From: Eonycteris spelaea
Lineage: Eukaryota > Chordata > Mammalia > Chiroptera > Pteropodidae
DNA: 64,000 bases
Assembly (NCBI GenBank): GCA_003508835.1
Contig: PUFA01000034.1
Span: 5,544,501-5,608,500, forward strand
Direction: 5' to 3'
The notes beneath the pieces are model-generated. The model saw only the letters and a program-made list of their open reading frames with translations. It was not told the DNA's origin and ran no database searches. This document shows positions 36,871-48,915 of this stretch, in pieces (positions within the stretch are counted from its first letter, which is position 1; each line of letters begins with the position of its first letter). A program made the translations under genes and the position numbers.

Positions 36871-37679
36871 CACCTCAGCAAGAATTATATAGTCCTGCAA
36901 ACATCATGGGATCCCATCTGCTTTTTATTCATTTTTTAAACGTCAAACATCCCGCCAGCGACCCAAAACCTTGGAGCAGAAGCCGTGAATTTATCCCGGC
37001 ACATTCCTGTACTTTTTTATTTTATTTTTTTTTCTTTTTAAACGAATGGCTTGTTTGAAATGATGCAAAGTGAGAACAGGTAGAAAACGACCCGCGTGGA
37101 CTGAGGCCACACCTATCGGTCGGCACACCTGTCGGCACACCGGCGGGAAGGAAAAGCTGAGCCCGAACATGGGAATGTCCACTTTTTTTTTTTTTCATCA
37201 CAGGAAAGACCTCTTTACTGTTAGTATCACTTTTCACACTAGTTTTCAAGGTGTGGGAGTGAATTTTTCCGGTTTCCATCAGAGCAGGTAAACGACCACC
37301 ACACCAAGGGTAAAATTTTCACATAACATTTCTCAGAAATTGATGGTGACGGTGTTGATGCTCTTTTACCAAACCATCGAAAGGGTAAGAACAGAGAAAA
37401 CTCCTGTAATTCCAGGCGAAACAGAAACGGAAGAGTGAAAGAGAAATGGAAGAGTGAAATAGAAATAGAAATGAAATAGAAATAGAAAAAGAGAGGCCCG
37501 ATCCCCCTTTCGTGATTCGTGGAAATTCTGATCAATTTTACCAGAACTTTAATTTTAAAAATTAAGAAATGGAAAACAGAAGATGCGTCATTTCCTTTTT
37601 GATATGTGTTGTCTCCCTTTTAAAACCGGTTTACCTAGATTTGAAAAGTCTTTCTAGAGTCAACTTAGGTGTGGGAAAA
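36868..37679. other. Intergenic sequence with an A-rich GAAAT tract
   Basis: Imperfect GAAATA/GAAAGA units at 37416-37490. No gene recognised. Confidence 0.5.
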
Positions 37680-37865
37680 TCCACTATGAAAAGTGACCTA
37701 CTTAGAGTTTAGTAATATTTTCACAGAAACTTTAGAGCGTTTAGGATAATCACTCATGTTCCAGATAGTGAAACGGAGGCGCAGATGGGCCGCGTGGAGA
37801 CCCAGGACTCCAATCTAGGTCTTCAACTGCTGTACCCGATACTCTTCGTCTACTCCTTGGTTTCC
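37680..37865 (-). mobile_element. MIR-like relic
   Basis: 'gatagtgaaacggaggcg' and 'caggactccaatctaggtc' correspond to the MIR core. The orientation call is weak. Confidence 0.45.
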
Positions 37866-38329
37866 TATCTGTTAATTTCACTTTGGGAAGAAAGAAAAAA
37901 GTAATTCATCATTTCATTTAAAGAAAAGGCATTCATAGGCATAAGAAGAAGGCCAAAGGAGAAATTAGAGATAAGCTATCTATTACTGAAAAGCAGCTAT
38001 TCAATTATTATGCTATAAACTGTCTACTTATTTTGTACTATTTGGTTCAGGGGGGAAAAAATGATCCTTTTAAAACAAGATCACATGTATAGTCCAGTTC
38101 AAGATCCTCTAACCGTAGGCAGCACGCCACCCTCGAGTCCATGAATATTGTAGGATAGCTGAGTACGCAGGGAACAGTGCACCACTATCCCAACACCTGC
38201 TGCCAGAAAACACTCTCAGAAAGGGAACAATTTGTATAAGCAAAATGTCAGGATAAGTGAGTAAACTCACCAAAAGCAGTGACAAAGACACAAAAGAGAT
38301 AGCTAAAGTGGTTTGCATTAAAAATCAAT

Positions 38330-39590
38330 AGAAACTAAAATACAAAACTATAAAACTCCTAGAAATAACATTGGAGAAAATCTAGATGGCCTTGGGCATG
38401 GCAATGATTCTATAAATACAACACCAAAAGCACAGTCCTTAAAAGGAATCATTGATAAGCTGAACTTCATTAGAATTAAAAACTTCTGCTCTGCGAAGAC
38501 CATGAGAATGAGAAGACAAGCAGACCACAGACTGGGAGAAAATATTCGCAAGAGAGACGTGTCGTAAAGGATCGTTATCCAAAATACGCAAAGAACTCTT
38601 AAAACAATTAAAACCAGTCCTAGACCTTATCAGATACCTCATCGAAGAAGATATACGAGAGCAAATAAGAATGTGAAACGATGCTCACATCACATCATCA
38701 GGAAACTGCTAAATTAAAACAATGTCGAGAGACCACTGCACACCTGTTAGAGTGGCCAAAATCCAAAACACTGATAACACCAAATGCTGGTGAGGATGTG
38801 GAGCAACAGGAACTCCCCTTCACTCCTCACAGCCAGCTGGGAAGAGAGTTTGGCGCTTTTTGACAAAACCAAACATACTCTTACCAGATAATCCAACGAT
38901 TTGCACTCATTTGTACTTATCCAAAGAAATCTAAAATTATGTCTACCCAAAAACGAATATTTATAGCACCTTTATTCATAAATCCCAAACTTGGAAGCAA
39001 CCAAAAAATACTTCAATAGGTAGATATACAAACAAACAATGGGATATCATCCAGACAATGGTATATTATTCACTGCTAAGAAGAACTGAGCCATCAAGCC
39101 ATAGAAAAGACATGAAGGAAACTTAAATGCACATTACTAAGTAAAAGAAGCCAATCTGAAAAGGCTACAAAAGTGTGTGATTCCGATAATACGACATTCG
39201 GGAAAAGGAAACTATGGAGTCAGCAAAAAAGATTGTGATTGCCAGGAAATTGGGGGCAGGGGGTTTGACTAGGCAGAGCACAGGTAATTTTTAGGGCAGT
39301 GAGGAAATTCTGCATGATACCATAATAACGGAAAAAATTCCATTACACATTTGTCTGAACCCCTAGAACATACAACGCCAAGAGCGAACACTCACGCCAG
39401 GTATGGACTTCGGGTGGTAATGACATGTCAGTGTAGGCTCACCCATTGCGACAAAATGTTCCCCTCTGGAGGAGGATGTTGATGGCGAGGGGGTCTGTCC
39501 ATGTGTGGGGGCAGAGAGCACTTGATAAATGTCTGCATCTTCCTTGCAATTTTGCACTCTAAAAAAAAAAAAATTATGAAGTCTTAATTT
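38330..39590 (+). mobile_element. 5'-truncated L1, 3' end
   Basis: Plus-strand homology from 'aaactataaaactcctag' through 'agaccatgagaatgagaaga' and 'gctggtgaggatgtggagc' to a 3' UTR tail and an A run at 39560-39572. It belongs to the same L1 type as 29920-31570 but is not rearranged. No open frame is intact. Confidence 0.85.
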
Positions 39591-39899
39591 TAAAAAGATC
39601 AGCAGAGACTGAGATATGATGGGAAGGAGAACGAGGTGACCTTGAGAATGAACTCCAGCTGTCAGAAGGCCCAGCAGAAACTCTGAGCAGACTGAGTTGG
39701 AGCCCGAGGAACAAAGCAATCCCTGGCTCGCACCGTATACACATACATCACAGCATGTGGTTAGTGATAGAGGGCTTGGCGCTCGGCCATGGGGTGGGCT
39801 GGGTAATTTCAGTCTTAACCAGGCCACTGAGAAGTAAGAACTTTATTTACACAATACAACCTGCCCCTCTCGTCACACGGGCCAAGGAGCAAATAAATT

Positions 39900-40012
39900 C
39901 TACTTCCCATAGTTTCCAAACCCTCTCTCCCTCCCTCCCCGTCCAACCCTGTCTCTCTTTCTCTCCCTCCCTCACTTTCTCTCCCTCTCCTGCTCTTTGT
40001 TTCAGTTTTGTT
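39900..40012. repeat. CT-rich low-complexity tract
   Basis: Irregular CCCT/CTCT units. Confidence 0.8.
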
Positions 40013-40885
40013 TGCTTTGCTAGTTGAGTGTTATTTACTCTGGAGATTTCAAGGAGGAAAGTACCAAGAGGAGCCTCTCTGCGATGACCCAGAAGGCCTC
40101 GCATAGGCCTTTGCCAAACAGCCGTAAAACTTTTAAGAGTAGATTAACTTATAAGGCTCCCAGCATGAGATGAACAGGTAACCTAGAATAGTCCTTTGCT
40201 TTGTAGTGAGAGCCCAGCAGCTAACTAAAGAAGGCAGGTGGCCAGCCCCAAATTACTCAGGTGGTTCAAAGAGAAGCCAGATCTCCTGATATTCAGATCG
40301 ATGCTGAGTCAACCACATTTACTCATTTTAAAACATACTTCTACCTCCATTGAGCATTCGGTCACACCGTCTAGGACTCTGTGTCTGACATGGAGGAAAT
40401 TAAACGCTGCTCTGAACTTCAGCTGGAGCGCAGTCCCCGCACAAGCTCGTGTGGGCAAAACAGAACTTCAGCACGGCTCAGCGGACTCGTGATCAGAGGG
40501 GACAAGACTTTCCAGAAATGGGGAAACTCTAAGGGAAACACCTACCATACAAAGCTGGGGGAACTTCGCGGAAGTCACTGTGACAGGGCCGATTGTAACA
40601 ATACATAAAATGAAGATACAACTTGTAACAAAAAGCTGCCATTCAAATAAAATGTATTTTCAGCCAACAAACGTCTTGTTTGCTAGCAGGTCAAATTCCT
40701 AAAGAATTCTAAAGGAAGCTTTTTCTGTGACCAGATTATACTTTTTAAAGCTAAAACATTTACTTTAAGGGGTAGGTCTGCCTTAGATTTTACAAATATG
40801 TTCAGATTTTGTGAGGTTTTCCTCTGGACTAAACATGATCCTCGGAGTCACCCAGTTTGACGCACGTTAAAGGTGCCATGGCCCG
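40013..40885. other. Intergenic sequence without a recognised feature
   Basis: Short open frames only. Confidence 0.4.
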
Positions 40886-40889
40886 CTGA

Positions 40890-41345
40890 ATAATGCATGG
40901 AAGAGATCTCCAGGTCCCAAAACCCAGGACCTGTGGGCACAACCTCAGAATGCAACATGGATTCTGCCGATGGGACTAAGGACTTGGAGATGGGAAGATC
41001 GTCCTGGATTATCAGGGAAGGCCCTAAGTCATCACAAGTGTCCTTGCGAAAAGGACCCAGAGGGAGATTTGACTATGGAAGAGGAAGAGAGCGACCTGAC
41101 AATGGAAGTAGAGGTGAGGGAGATAAGAGGAAGGGGTGAGAGGTCAAGGAATGCACGAGGCCTCCAGAAACTAGAAAAGGCAGGAAGTGACAGTCTCTCA
41201 GAGCCTCCAGAAGGATCCCGCCCCGCCAATACCCTGACTTCCAGCCAGTGAGGCTTGACCTTGGACTTTTGGGCGTGCGTTGTTCAAAGCCACCAAGTTT
41301 GTGGCCATTTGGTACAGTGGCACTAGGAAACTCGTACAGGCATTA
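40890..41345 (+). mobile_element. MaLR (MLT1-type) LTR
   Basis: 'tggattatcagggaaggccc', 'cgaggcctccagaaactag' and 'cttgaccttggacttttggg' are landmarks of MLT1 LTRs in sense orientation. The end fits 'tggcactaggaaactcgtac'. Confidence 0.65.
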
Positions 41346-41349
41346 CATG

Positions 41350-43025
41350 CAATTCACTTCCACAGGGCGAATCATTTAAAGATCAAGAAACAGGAACAAA
41401 AGGTTATCACGTAGAAACTAACAGAGTAGGTACCGGGCATAGAGGGGGCCCCGCGCCTCTGTCTCGGCCCTGAAGCCTCCATCAGAACCCGTCCGTCCAC
41501 TTCTCCGGGACATTTTCTCACACTTTTCTGGCCACCCTAAAACACCTCTAGGATCTCAAGAATTGCTACATTAATATAGGAGCCTAGAGTATAATGTGAC
41601 TGACAAATAATAAACCACGCAGGAAGAACCACCTTTAGATACTGTTTTTAAATCATGAACAAATTACAAACATCGACGGTAGTCATCAGGAGTGAACTTT
41701 GTTGCTGAAGGACCGTCACGAAGTCGGCCTGCTCTGCATCTTATGGTTCCAGATCTTTTCCTTCAAGTCTTGCACCAGAGAGACCACCCCTGAGAGGAAG
41801 CCAGTCCTGCCCTTTTCATTAAAGGCCCGGGAGAGTTTGCGTTTAACTAGGCTGTCACTGTGACATCCATTTTCTGGTCCTCAAAGCCTGGTCCATCCAC
41901 ACCAGCCGTGGAAGAAAGAGCACTCCTTTTGTGAAGAATGTGGAGGCGAAGGCTTTAGGAGCATTGTTCAAGGGCAGAATAGTGCATTTCATCTCTTCAT
42001 CCCGTTACTTATTAAACAGAAATAACCGAGAAGGAAAAGCGTAAAGAAAGTTGACGATGGTTAAAGGCACGTGTTAGAGATGGAAAAACCGATGAGACTC
42101 CCTTTCGGCGCCTTCATTTCCTATAAAGTACTTGTGAGGCTTCTCCCACTGTATCGAAAGACAACAGAAATTGATATTTTGTAGCCGGTGATGGGGAGGG
42201 ATATGGGGAGAGGAAAACTTTGGTATCTCTTGCCATTAAGAACCATGTGTATCACCCCTGGCCCAATGATGTGCATTTTGTTCCATTTACTTGCCCTTTA
42301 TCTTATTATTACAGAATATTTAAAGAAGGCTCCTACGCCATCCTGGGTATCGGCAAATATTGTCATTTCTTTTTTTTTTTTTTTAGACCAGGTGGAGAAA
42401 CTGAGTCTAAAAACCACAGATCTTATTTGTGGCCAATGTGAGCTCACCGGACTTTACGCACACTGTCCTGCTCTGTCTTTCAGTTCATAAACATCTTTAG
42501 CGCCCAAGACGAGTGCATTTGTCTCTAAGGAATCTCCATCTTACTGCGTCAGCCGTCTAGACTCTAACCTGTGGTTTTCTATCAAAAACGAGAACCCACA
42601 AGTTGCAAACTCATTTTTTAAAACATTGGCTTTGCCCTCAGAAAAGAAAGTAAGGTATTAGTCCATGGAAACTTTCACTGCGTGAAGAATCTATGAATCC
42701 CTGTCATGTCCTTTGGATGCTCCTGCATATATATACATATACATATGCATATATCTATATTTTAATGGTTCTTAAGAAGATCATTCTCAACAGTTATAAA
42801 ACAGGGGAAACAGGTTACTTTTATCCTAACACACAACGGGATTTTTAGGGGTCACAGGGGGACCTATTTCTGCCTGGGCTGAGAGAACAAATAGTGGAGA
42901 ATAATTTATCTCATGTCAAAAATCCATCCCAAAGTCAAGTGTAAAAACGCATTTTCTCCCCGATCAGTTCAATAAGGGATTGATTTTTCCAGCACCTGGC
43001 CAAGTGAGCCTGGAAGAGTAATATT
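41350..43025. other. Intergenic sequence without a recognised gene
   Basis: No exon or RNA recognised. A short ATAC/ATAT tract is at 42725-42765. Confidence 0.4.
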
Positions 43026-43029
43026 TAAT

Positions 43030-43205
43030 GTACAACCATGGCTTCCCATTGCTGTTTGGAGAAAGACAAACTTCTTAACAAAACCCTAGGCCCTAGGCGG
43101 CCTGGCCTGCAGACCTCTCCAGCCTCATCTTGCTCAAAGCCCCACTTCTGCCTGTGTCCTGAAGCCTGGAAGACCTTTCCAGAAAGCCACCTTTTAGTCA
43201 CTGGC
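43030..43205 (+). mobile_element. LINE-2-like relic
   Basis: 'ccatggcttcccattgctgt' with 'cctggcctgcagacctctcc' resembles L2 ORF/3' sequence. Confidence 0.55.
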
Positions 43206-43639
43206 TTATTTTGTCTCCCAATCTGGGGTCAGCAAACATTTCCTCCAATCGCCAGATAATAAATATTTCAGGCCGTGCAGTTCAGATGGTCATTGCGACA
43301 ATTGCACCCTGCCGTAGCGACCGAGAGTCCACGGACAGTGAGTCAATAAATAGATGAGACTAGGTTCCTGTGAAACTCCGTGATGTGAAATTTGAATTTC
43401 ATATCATTTTCATTTTGCATGAAATGTTCTTTTTCCCTGGATTGTTTTCCCCCTGCCCTTACAAACGCCAGATGAGGCCTTGCGGCTAAGACGAGAAGGT
43501 TTTCTGGCAGTGAACTTCCTTCCCCCAAGCGACCTTGTCGGTGGGATAAAATCTTAGGCCTTAGACGACCTGGACTCCAGCACAGTAAGTATGAACTCAC
43601 GCTACTCGGCAGCGGTACCTGTGAGTTATCATTTCACAA

Positions 43640-44035
43640 AGATGCCCGCATCAGTTTGCTTGGGCTGCTGTAAGCAAGTGCTTCAATGCGAGGGACTGGC
43701 ATAACCACGCCCACTGTGTCACCGTTCTGGAGGCGGGAAGTCCAAGGTCAAGGTGCCAGCACAGCTGATGCCTGCCGGGACCTCTCTCTGTGACCGGGAG
43801 ATGGCTGTCTTCTCCGTGTCTTCCCACGGTCTCTGCTCTCTGTGTGTCCTCATCTCCTCTTCTTAGAAGGACACCAGTCGCATTGGGGTAGGGACAATCT
43901 GATGACCTCATTTTACCTTAATTAATCTCTTTAGAGTCCTATCTCCAAACGCAGTCAAGCTGAGGTCCTAGGATTAGGACATGAATACATGAATTGAGGT
44001 GAAGAGGGACACGAGTCAACCCACGGCCATGGCTT
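43640..44035 (-). mobile_element. MaLR (MLT1-type) solo LTR, antisense
   Basis: 'gcttgggctgctgtaagc' through 'tctggaggcgggaagtccaa' and 'aaggacaccagtcgcatt' to 'gagggacacgagtcaaccc' is an antisense MaLR LTR. Confidence 0.75.
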
Positions 44036-44269
44036 TTATAAGAACTCACCTATGGTCGCCCTTTCTCCAGCCCTGATGGACAGAATGGCGGGATCCTACA
44101 CACAGCAAATGACAAGATTCTCACAGGTCAACTGGGATTGACCCTCTTGCTCCAAAAGATGCCTCCCTGATCTAACCCCACCCAGAGTTGTCTCTTTCCT
44201 GCCCCCACGGCGAACTCTTGTCAAGGCTGCTGATCAGCATGGGAACTCGATGTCCTGAAATAATCTCAC

Positions 44270-44500
44270 GGAAGGATCAGGGTGGCAGAGCCTAGACTTT
44301 CGGCGCACCGTCCTCTGGTGGCGCTGATGCGGCCCCCGGCACTTCGCATTGCTCCAAGTGGGCAGGAGAACGGAACCAGGGCTCTCCGCAGAACCGAACC
44401 AGCGCTCCGCGGGCGGGCCGCCTCTTGTCTGTGCCAGAGGATGGAGGCCGCGGGCCTGGGGCCCGAGGGTTGGTTCCCTCCCTTCCCGCACCTGGTTTTC
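44270..44500. other. GC- and CpG-rich patch
   Basis: A local CpG cluster (around 'gctccgcgggcgggccgcct'). Open frames on several strands follow from the base composition. No promoter element or exon could be assigned. Confidence 0.4.
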
Positions 44501-45099
44501 CATTTGGCAAAACTGTCCGTGCGAGAAGAAGGGGCTTGTTCTGCTCACATTCATGTCACATTTGTCACATGGCCTTGTGTACCCCGGTGCTGATAAGCAG
44601 TTCCGAGGCCTCCATGTGCGGACCAAGTTCATTTTCGGGCCTAGAAATATATGAGGATCTTCTCTCCCCTGCCCCACCCCCAAAAGCCAAAAGAAAAAGA
44701 CCTGAAAAGCGTCAGCAGGACAAACTAACACCCACTTAGGGAGAGGCTGACTCCTTTTTTGGGCGCCAACTTTATCCGGGTAATCTACTTGTCTAGGCTT
44801 CCGAGCACAGTTCTGGGCCCAGGGAAGACTGTGAACCCCTCAGGTGGGGCTGGGGAGCCTGGATGAACGCAGGTGGGTCATGGGCAAGAGTCCGGGAGCG
44901 GCGGAGTGGGGGAGCACACCCCGTCTCTGTCCAGAACACAGGGCCTGGTTTCTGCAAGAAGGCGCGTGGTTGGTGAGCGTCTCTTCTGTGCTGGTCCCCA
45001 AGCTGCATGGAGGGATGGTCTCAGGCGATGGGACGAGCCAGCCTGCAGCCTGTGCTGGGGTTCACTCCCTGGAGTGCCTGCCTCAAGCTGGGGGCGTCC

Positions 45100-45300
45100 T
45101 GACACCGGAGCTGTTGACAATGGGGGCGGGGCAGGGAGGTCCCATAATCCCATGTCGTTGGGGATGTCCCGGACACTGTAGATGTGGAGCGACCTCCAGT
45201 AGCCCCAGTCCCACCAGCTGTAACGACCAAAGATGTCTCCCGATGTTACCAAATGTCTCTTGGGGGCGGAACACCCGTGATTGAGAGTCGTTGCTATGGA
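45100..45300 (-). mobile_element. MER20-like hAT transposon relic
   Basis: 'accaaagatgtctcccgat', 'ttaccaaatgtctcttgggg' and 'ccgtgattgagag' match one end of MER20-type elements. Confidence 0.55.
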
Positions 45301-45329
45301 GCTTCAGAAGCAGACAGTAATGCTGTCTT

Positions 45330-45343
45330 CCCCCCCCCCCCCC
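45330..45343. repeat. Run of 14 C
   Basis: Homopolymer; length is prone to sequencing error. Confidence 0.85.
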
Positions 45344-45539
45344 ATGAACGGCTCCGTGACTGTCGCCTCCAGGCCCTGCACGTGCCTGCTCCTTCTTCCT
45401 GGACGGGCTTCCAGCCCAGCCTTCCTCATTTGTCTTCCAGGTCCCGTCTTCCAAGCAGGTCTCTGCGACATTCCCACCTGGCGCGAGACACGCCTCGATG
45501 GTTGCACTTCCCACTTGTAACCACCGGGTGGCAGGACAG

Positions 45540-45725
45540 GGCTGTGTTTAAAAACTCAGGTTCGGGAGCCAGGCTGCCCAAACTCAAACGCCAGCTCCAC
45601 CGACTACCAGTGAACCGGCCCTGGGTAGGTCACCAAATGCTCCTCTGCTTCGTTGTCTTAAGATTGGGTAAAACGGAATCAATTTGCCTCACAGAATCGT
45701 TGTGTGGAATATATTAACTAGTAGA
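45540..45725 (+). mobile_element. MIR SINE relic
   Basis: 'aactcaggttcgggagcca' then 'tgggtaggtcaccaaatgc' and 'cagaatcgttgtgtgga' follow the MIR order. Confidence 0.65.
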
Positions 45726-45909
45726 AGAAAAAGTGCCCCCAAATTCCCATGGTACATTTCCACTAAGAACTAACTCGTTATATTATAATTTTCTGTTGAG
45801 GTCTGCCTCCAGGCTAGGAGACTGTGATTCACGTTTCATACTTAAACGTTAATAGCAGAGAGGCCACTTCGCAGAAGTCTCCTAATTCTACCCTTAGGGT
45901 TTACACTGT

Positions 45910-46340
45910 CCAAACTATTTGCAAGGAGTCCTGGCCCTTTGCAACAACTTCACCCACGCCTGGTCCCCCACCCTGCTGTCCATGCTGGTTCAAATCCTTT
46001 TCTTTTTTATTGCCTCTTCAGAAGGGACTTTCAAGAGCAGCTCTGATCATGCCACTCCCTTCCTTCAAAGTCCTGTCTGGTTTACGGCTGCCTGGAGGAT
46101 AAAGTCTAAATTCCTTAGTCCAACTGAAGGTCCACCAGGAGTTTAGACATAATTCTAGGTTGTCTACACCACCTGTCATAACCAGTAGTACACACTTCCC
46201 CATTCCACATGTCTTCCTCACACTCATGTCTGTGTTGGCGTGGTTGTTTTGCGTGAACACACTTACTGTTCTTCATGAGGCTTTTTCTCCTCATCATATC
46301 TCCCCCCAAATTATCTCTTCCCTTTTCTGTGTTTCTCTTG
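45910..46340 (+). mobile_element. LINE-2-like relic
   Basis: 'catgccactcccttccttca' followed by 'gaggataaagtctaaattcc' is L2-like. Confidence 0.55.
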
Positions 46341-46924
46341 CAGGTTGTATATCCATAGAGCATCCTAACAGAAAGCGTCCCATAATGATCAGTGTTGGTA
46401 CCTGACTTTTATGAATGGATTTTCATACAGTTAGGCCAAGTTCACAAATTTCCCAGTAAAAACAGCTTTCGGTTTTATGTAAACGCTTCATTTTCCTCCA
46501 TCAAAGTGATGATGTTAGAGGCCAGGAATAAACCGAATTTGACCTTAAAAGCTCAGGAAATTATTCCAGGCCACACAGGCAGGATCTAAACATCGGTCAG
46601 TGTGGCAGATTAAAGATGGCCATGAGTTCCTTCGACTCCCCCTCTCAAAAAAGAAAGCGGTCACGCGAAGAGGAGAGACCTGAGCCTCGCTGGAGGAGGA
46701 GGGAGTCCAGCCCTTCCTTCCCCACAGAGAACCCAGGGGACTCCAGCCACGCTAGCCATCTGAGTGCCACCAAATGAAGGAGACAGAAGAACTGCCAAGC
46801 TGACCACTGAAATAAATACCTGTGTCCAGACTTGCCCAGGGGCACCCAAGCATCACCTACGTCACTGAGAACTCTGCTATTTTGATCCTCGCCATTGGCT
46901 ACATCAGAGCAATAAAGTCAAAAT

Positions 46925-47045
46925 CACTCATGCATTCATTCGTTCATTGATTCCATAAATCTTTATCAATCACTTGGGACATGTCAGATCCTGGGGACGC
47001 GACATTAATAGTCATAGTGAACACATTCAGCCAAGGACAAATCCA
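46925..47045 (+). mobile_element. LINE-2-like fragment
   Basis: 'cattcattcgttcattgatt' then 'cagatcctggggacgcgac' fits L2. Confidence 0.5.
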
Positions 47046-47069
47046 TCTCCAGAGATATACGGAACTTCT

Positions 47070-47480
47070 TCTGTATTCGTTTCCTACTGCTGCCGTAATG
47101 AACACCATAAACTTCGTGGCTTCAAATGGAAATTATCTTACAGTCCCCGAAAGTCTAAAGGCTGAAATGGGTTTCCCCGGAAGAAGGTCAAGGTGAAGCA
47201 GGGCCACGCTCTCCCCCACGGCCCTGCGAACCTGTTTCTTTGCCTTTTCTGGCTCCTAGAGGCCACCTGCATTCCTTGTCTCCTGGCCCACATCCAGGAG
47301 TCACACCTCTGTGACCCCTGCTTCTGTCCTCACGTAGTCTCCGATTCCGACCTCCTCCCTCCCGCCATAAAGATCTTTGCGATTACATCATCGGGCCAGA
47401 TCGGATATCTCCATCTCAAAATCCGTAACTTAATCCCATCTGCAAAGTCCCTTTTATCATATAAAGTAACATAGCCATAC
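47070..47480 (-). mobile_element. MaLR-like LTR, antisense
   Basis: Begins 'gtttcctactgctgccgtaa' and 'accataaacttcgtggcttc', includes 'tggctcctagaggccacctg', and ends 'aacttaatcccatctgcaaa'. Resembles MaLR-type LTRs in antisense. Confidence 0.55.
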
Positions 47481-47529
47481 GCTCTGGGGTTTAGGAAGGG
47501 GACCTCTTTGGGGGGTGGGGCATTATTCT

Positions 47530-48575
47530 CCCCAACATACCCATCCAATGCTCAACTTGCACCAGGCACATGAAGACCTCAAAAACATTGATAGACAGGT
47601 CTGTGACCTGCAGGAGAGTCGAGCAGAGTGAGAACTATCGTCATCTCTCATTGAATATGCCAACTCCCAGGAACACTGTTCTGAGCTCTGATCACTTACA
47701 CTTAGAGCAGAGCCCATCAACCTGCATTTAACTAGGCTCCAAAGTGATTTCAAGACAAAAGGCCACTGGGCCATACTGGAGAAACACTGTTCTAGTTATT
47801 AGCAAATGCTACAAAATAGTCCACATCATTGAACCTAGCAGATGGACTAGATTGAATCTTTAAGGAGTTTTTTTCCTCGTATAAATTTATATTATTGCTT
47901 TTTAATATAAACAAAAGCCATCTAACTGATCTATTATGAATGTAATATTAGTTTGCCTTTAAGGGCATAGACTAAGTTATTAATGGATGAAAATTAATTT
48001 GTTTAATGCATAAAGAGGCCAACAAACACAAGGCATTATTTGGGTGCATTGCCAGCAACTGTAGATAGAGGATAGCATATCTTCTTGAAATCAAGCTAAT
48101 ATGTTTGAAAGTAAACTCCTTATAGTGGTTCTGAATTTAGACACATGAAAAAATTTAATAAGCAATTTGGACTATATAAACAAAAAATAAAGTTTTCCAA
48201 GACCACTGCTCTTTCTCACATTTTACTGGCTAAGGGAAGCATCTTGTCCTATTACTTGAAATAGATAAACCAGCAGCTACATTCTTCTAGCTAATATGAG
48301 AAATAACATATTAAGTGGGAAAATGATTGTAGAATAGAGAATGATGTCATCATTTCATGGGTATAGTTTAATTTTCTCCATTCGAATTCCCATAATAATC
48401 GAAGAGAGAATTGCTAAGGTCATTTAGAATCATCTGATGCAAGTTTGTGGGGAGTCTCAGTGACAGAGACCTCCAGAGTCACATTTATAAGACTGATGTA
48501 GTGTTTTGCTGGCAACCACCACTCAGTTAAAAAAAAAAAAAAAAAGACGAGTCTTTCTTTTTAAGAGTAGTTTTT
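47530..48575. other. Intergenic A/T-rich sequence
   Basis: No gene recognised. An A run at 48530-48545 may end an old retroposon. Confidence 0.4.
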
Positions 48576-48579
48576 GGTA

Positions 48580-48915
48580 GAACTTACATGTACATACGTT
48601 CAAGGATATTCACTGCAGCACTATTTGTAACATCAAAAAGTTGATTGTAACTTAAATGCTTATTAATGATGACTGAGTTATTAAAAATTATGGTAAACCT
48701 ATAAGACAGAAAACTTTGCCAAGAATTTCTAAAAGGTTTGTGTAGAGATGGCATATAGTACTAACGAGTGAAGAAAGCGAGTTGCACAAAAGTATACAGA
48801 AAAAAAGTATAATATTTTCACTCTGAAAATACTAACTATACATTAGTATATGCGCAGAAACAACCCGAGTTTAGACACCGAATGTAAAAGTGGTTACATG
48901 TTGATGATGAGATTC
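48580..48915 (+). mobile_element. Old L1 3'-end fragment
   Basis: 'tattcactgcagcactattt' and 'attatggtaaacctataag' match the terminal part of degraded L1s. Confidence 0.6.

Noticed and set aside
45083..45717. Several frames of 120-177 codons on both strands
   Set aside because: They cross a MER20-like relic, a C homopolymer and a MIR, so they cannot form one gene.
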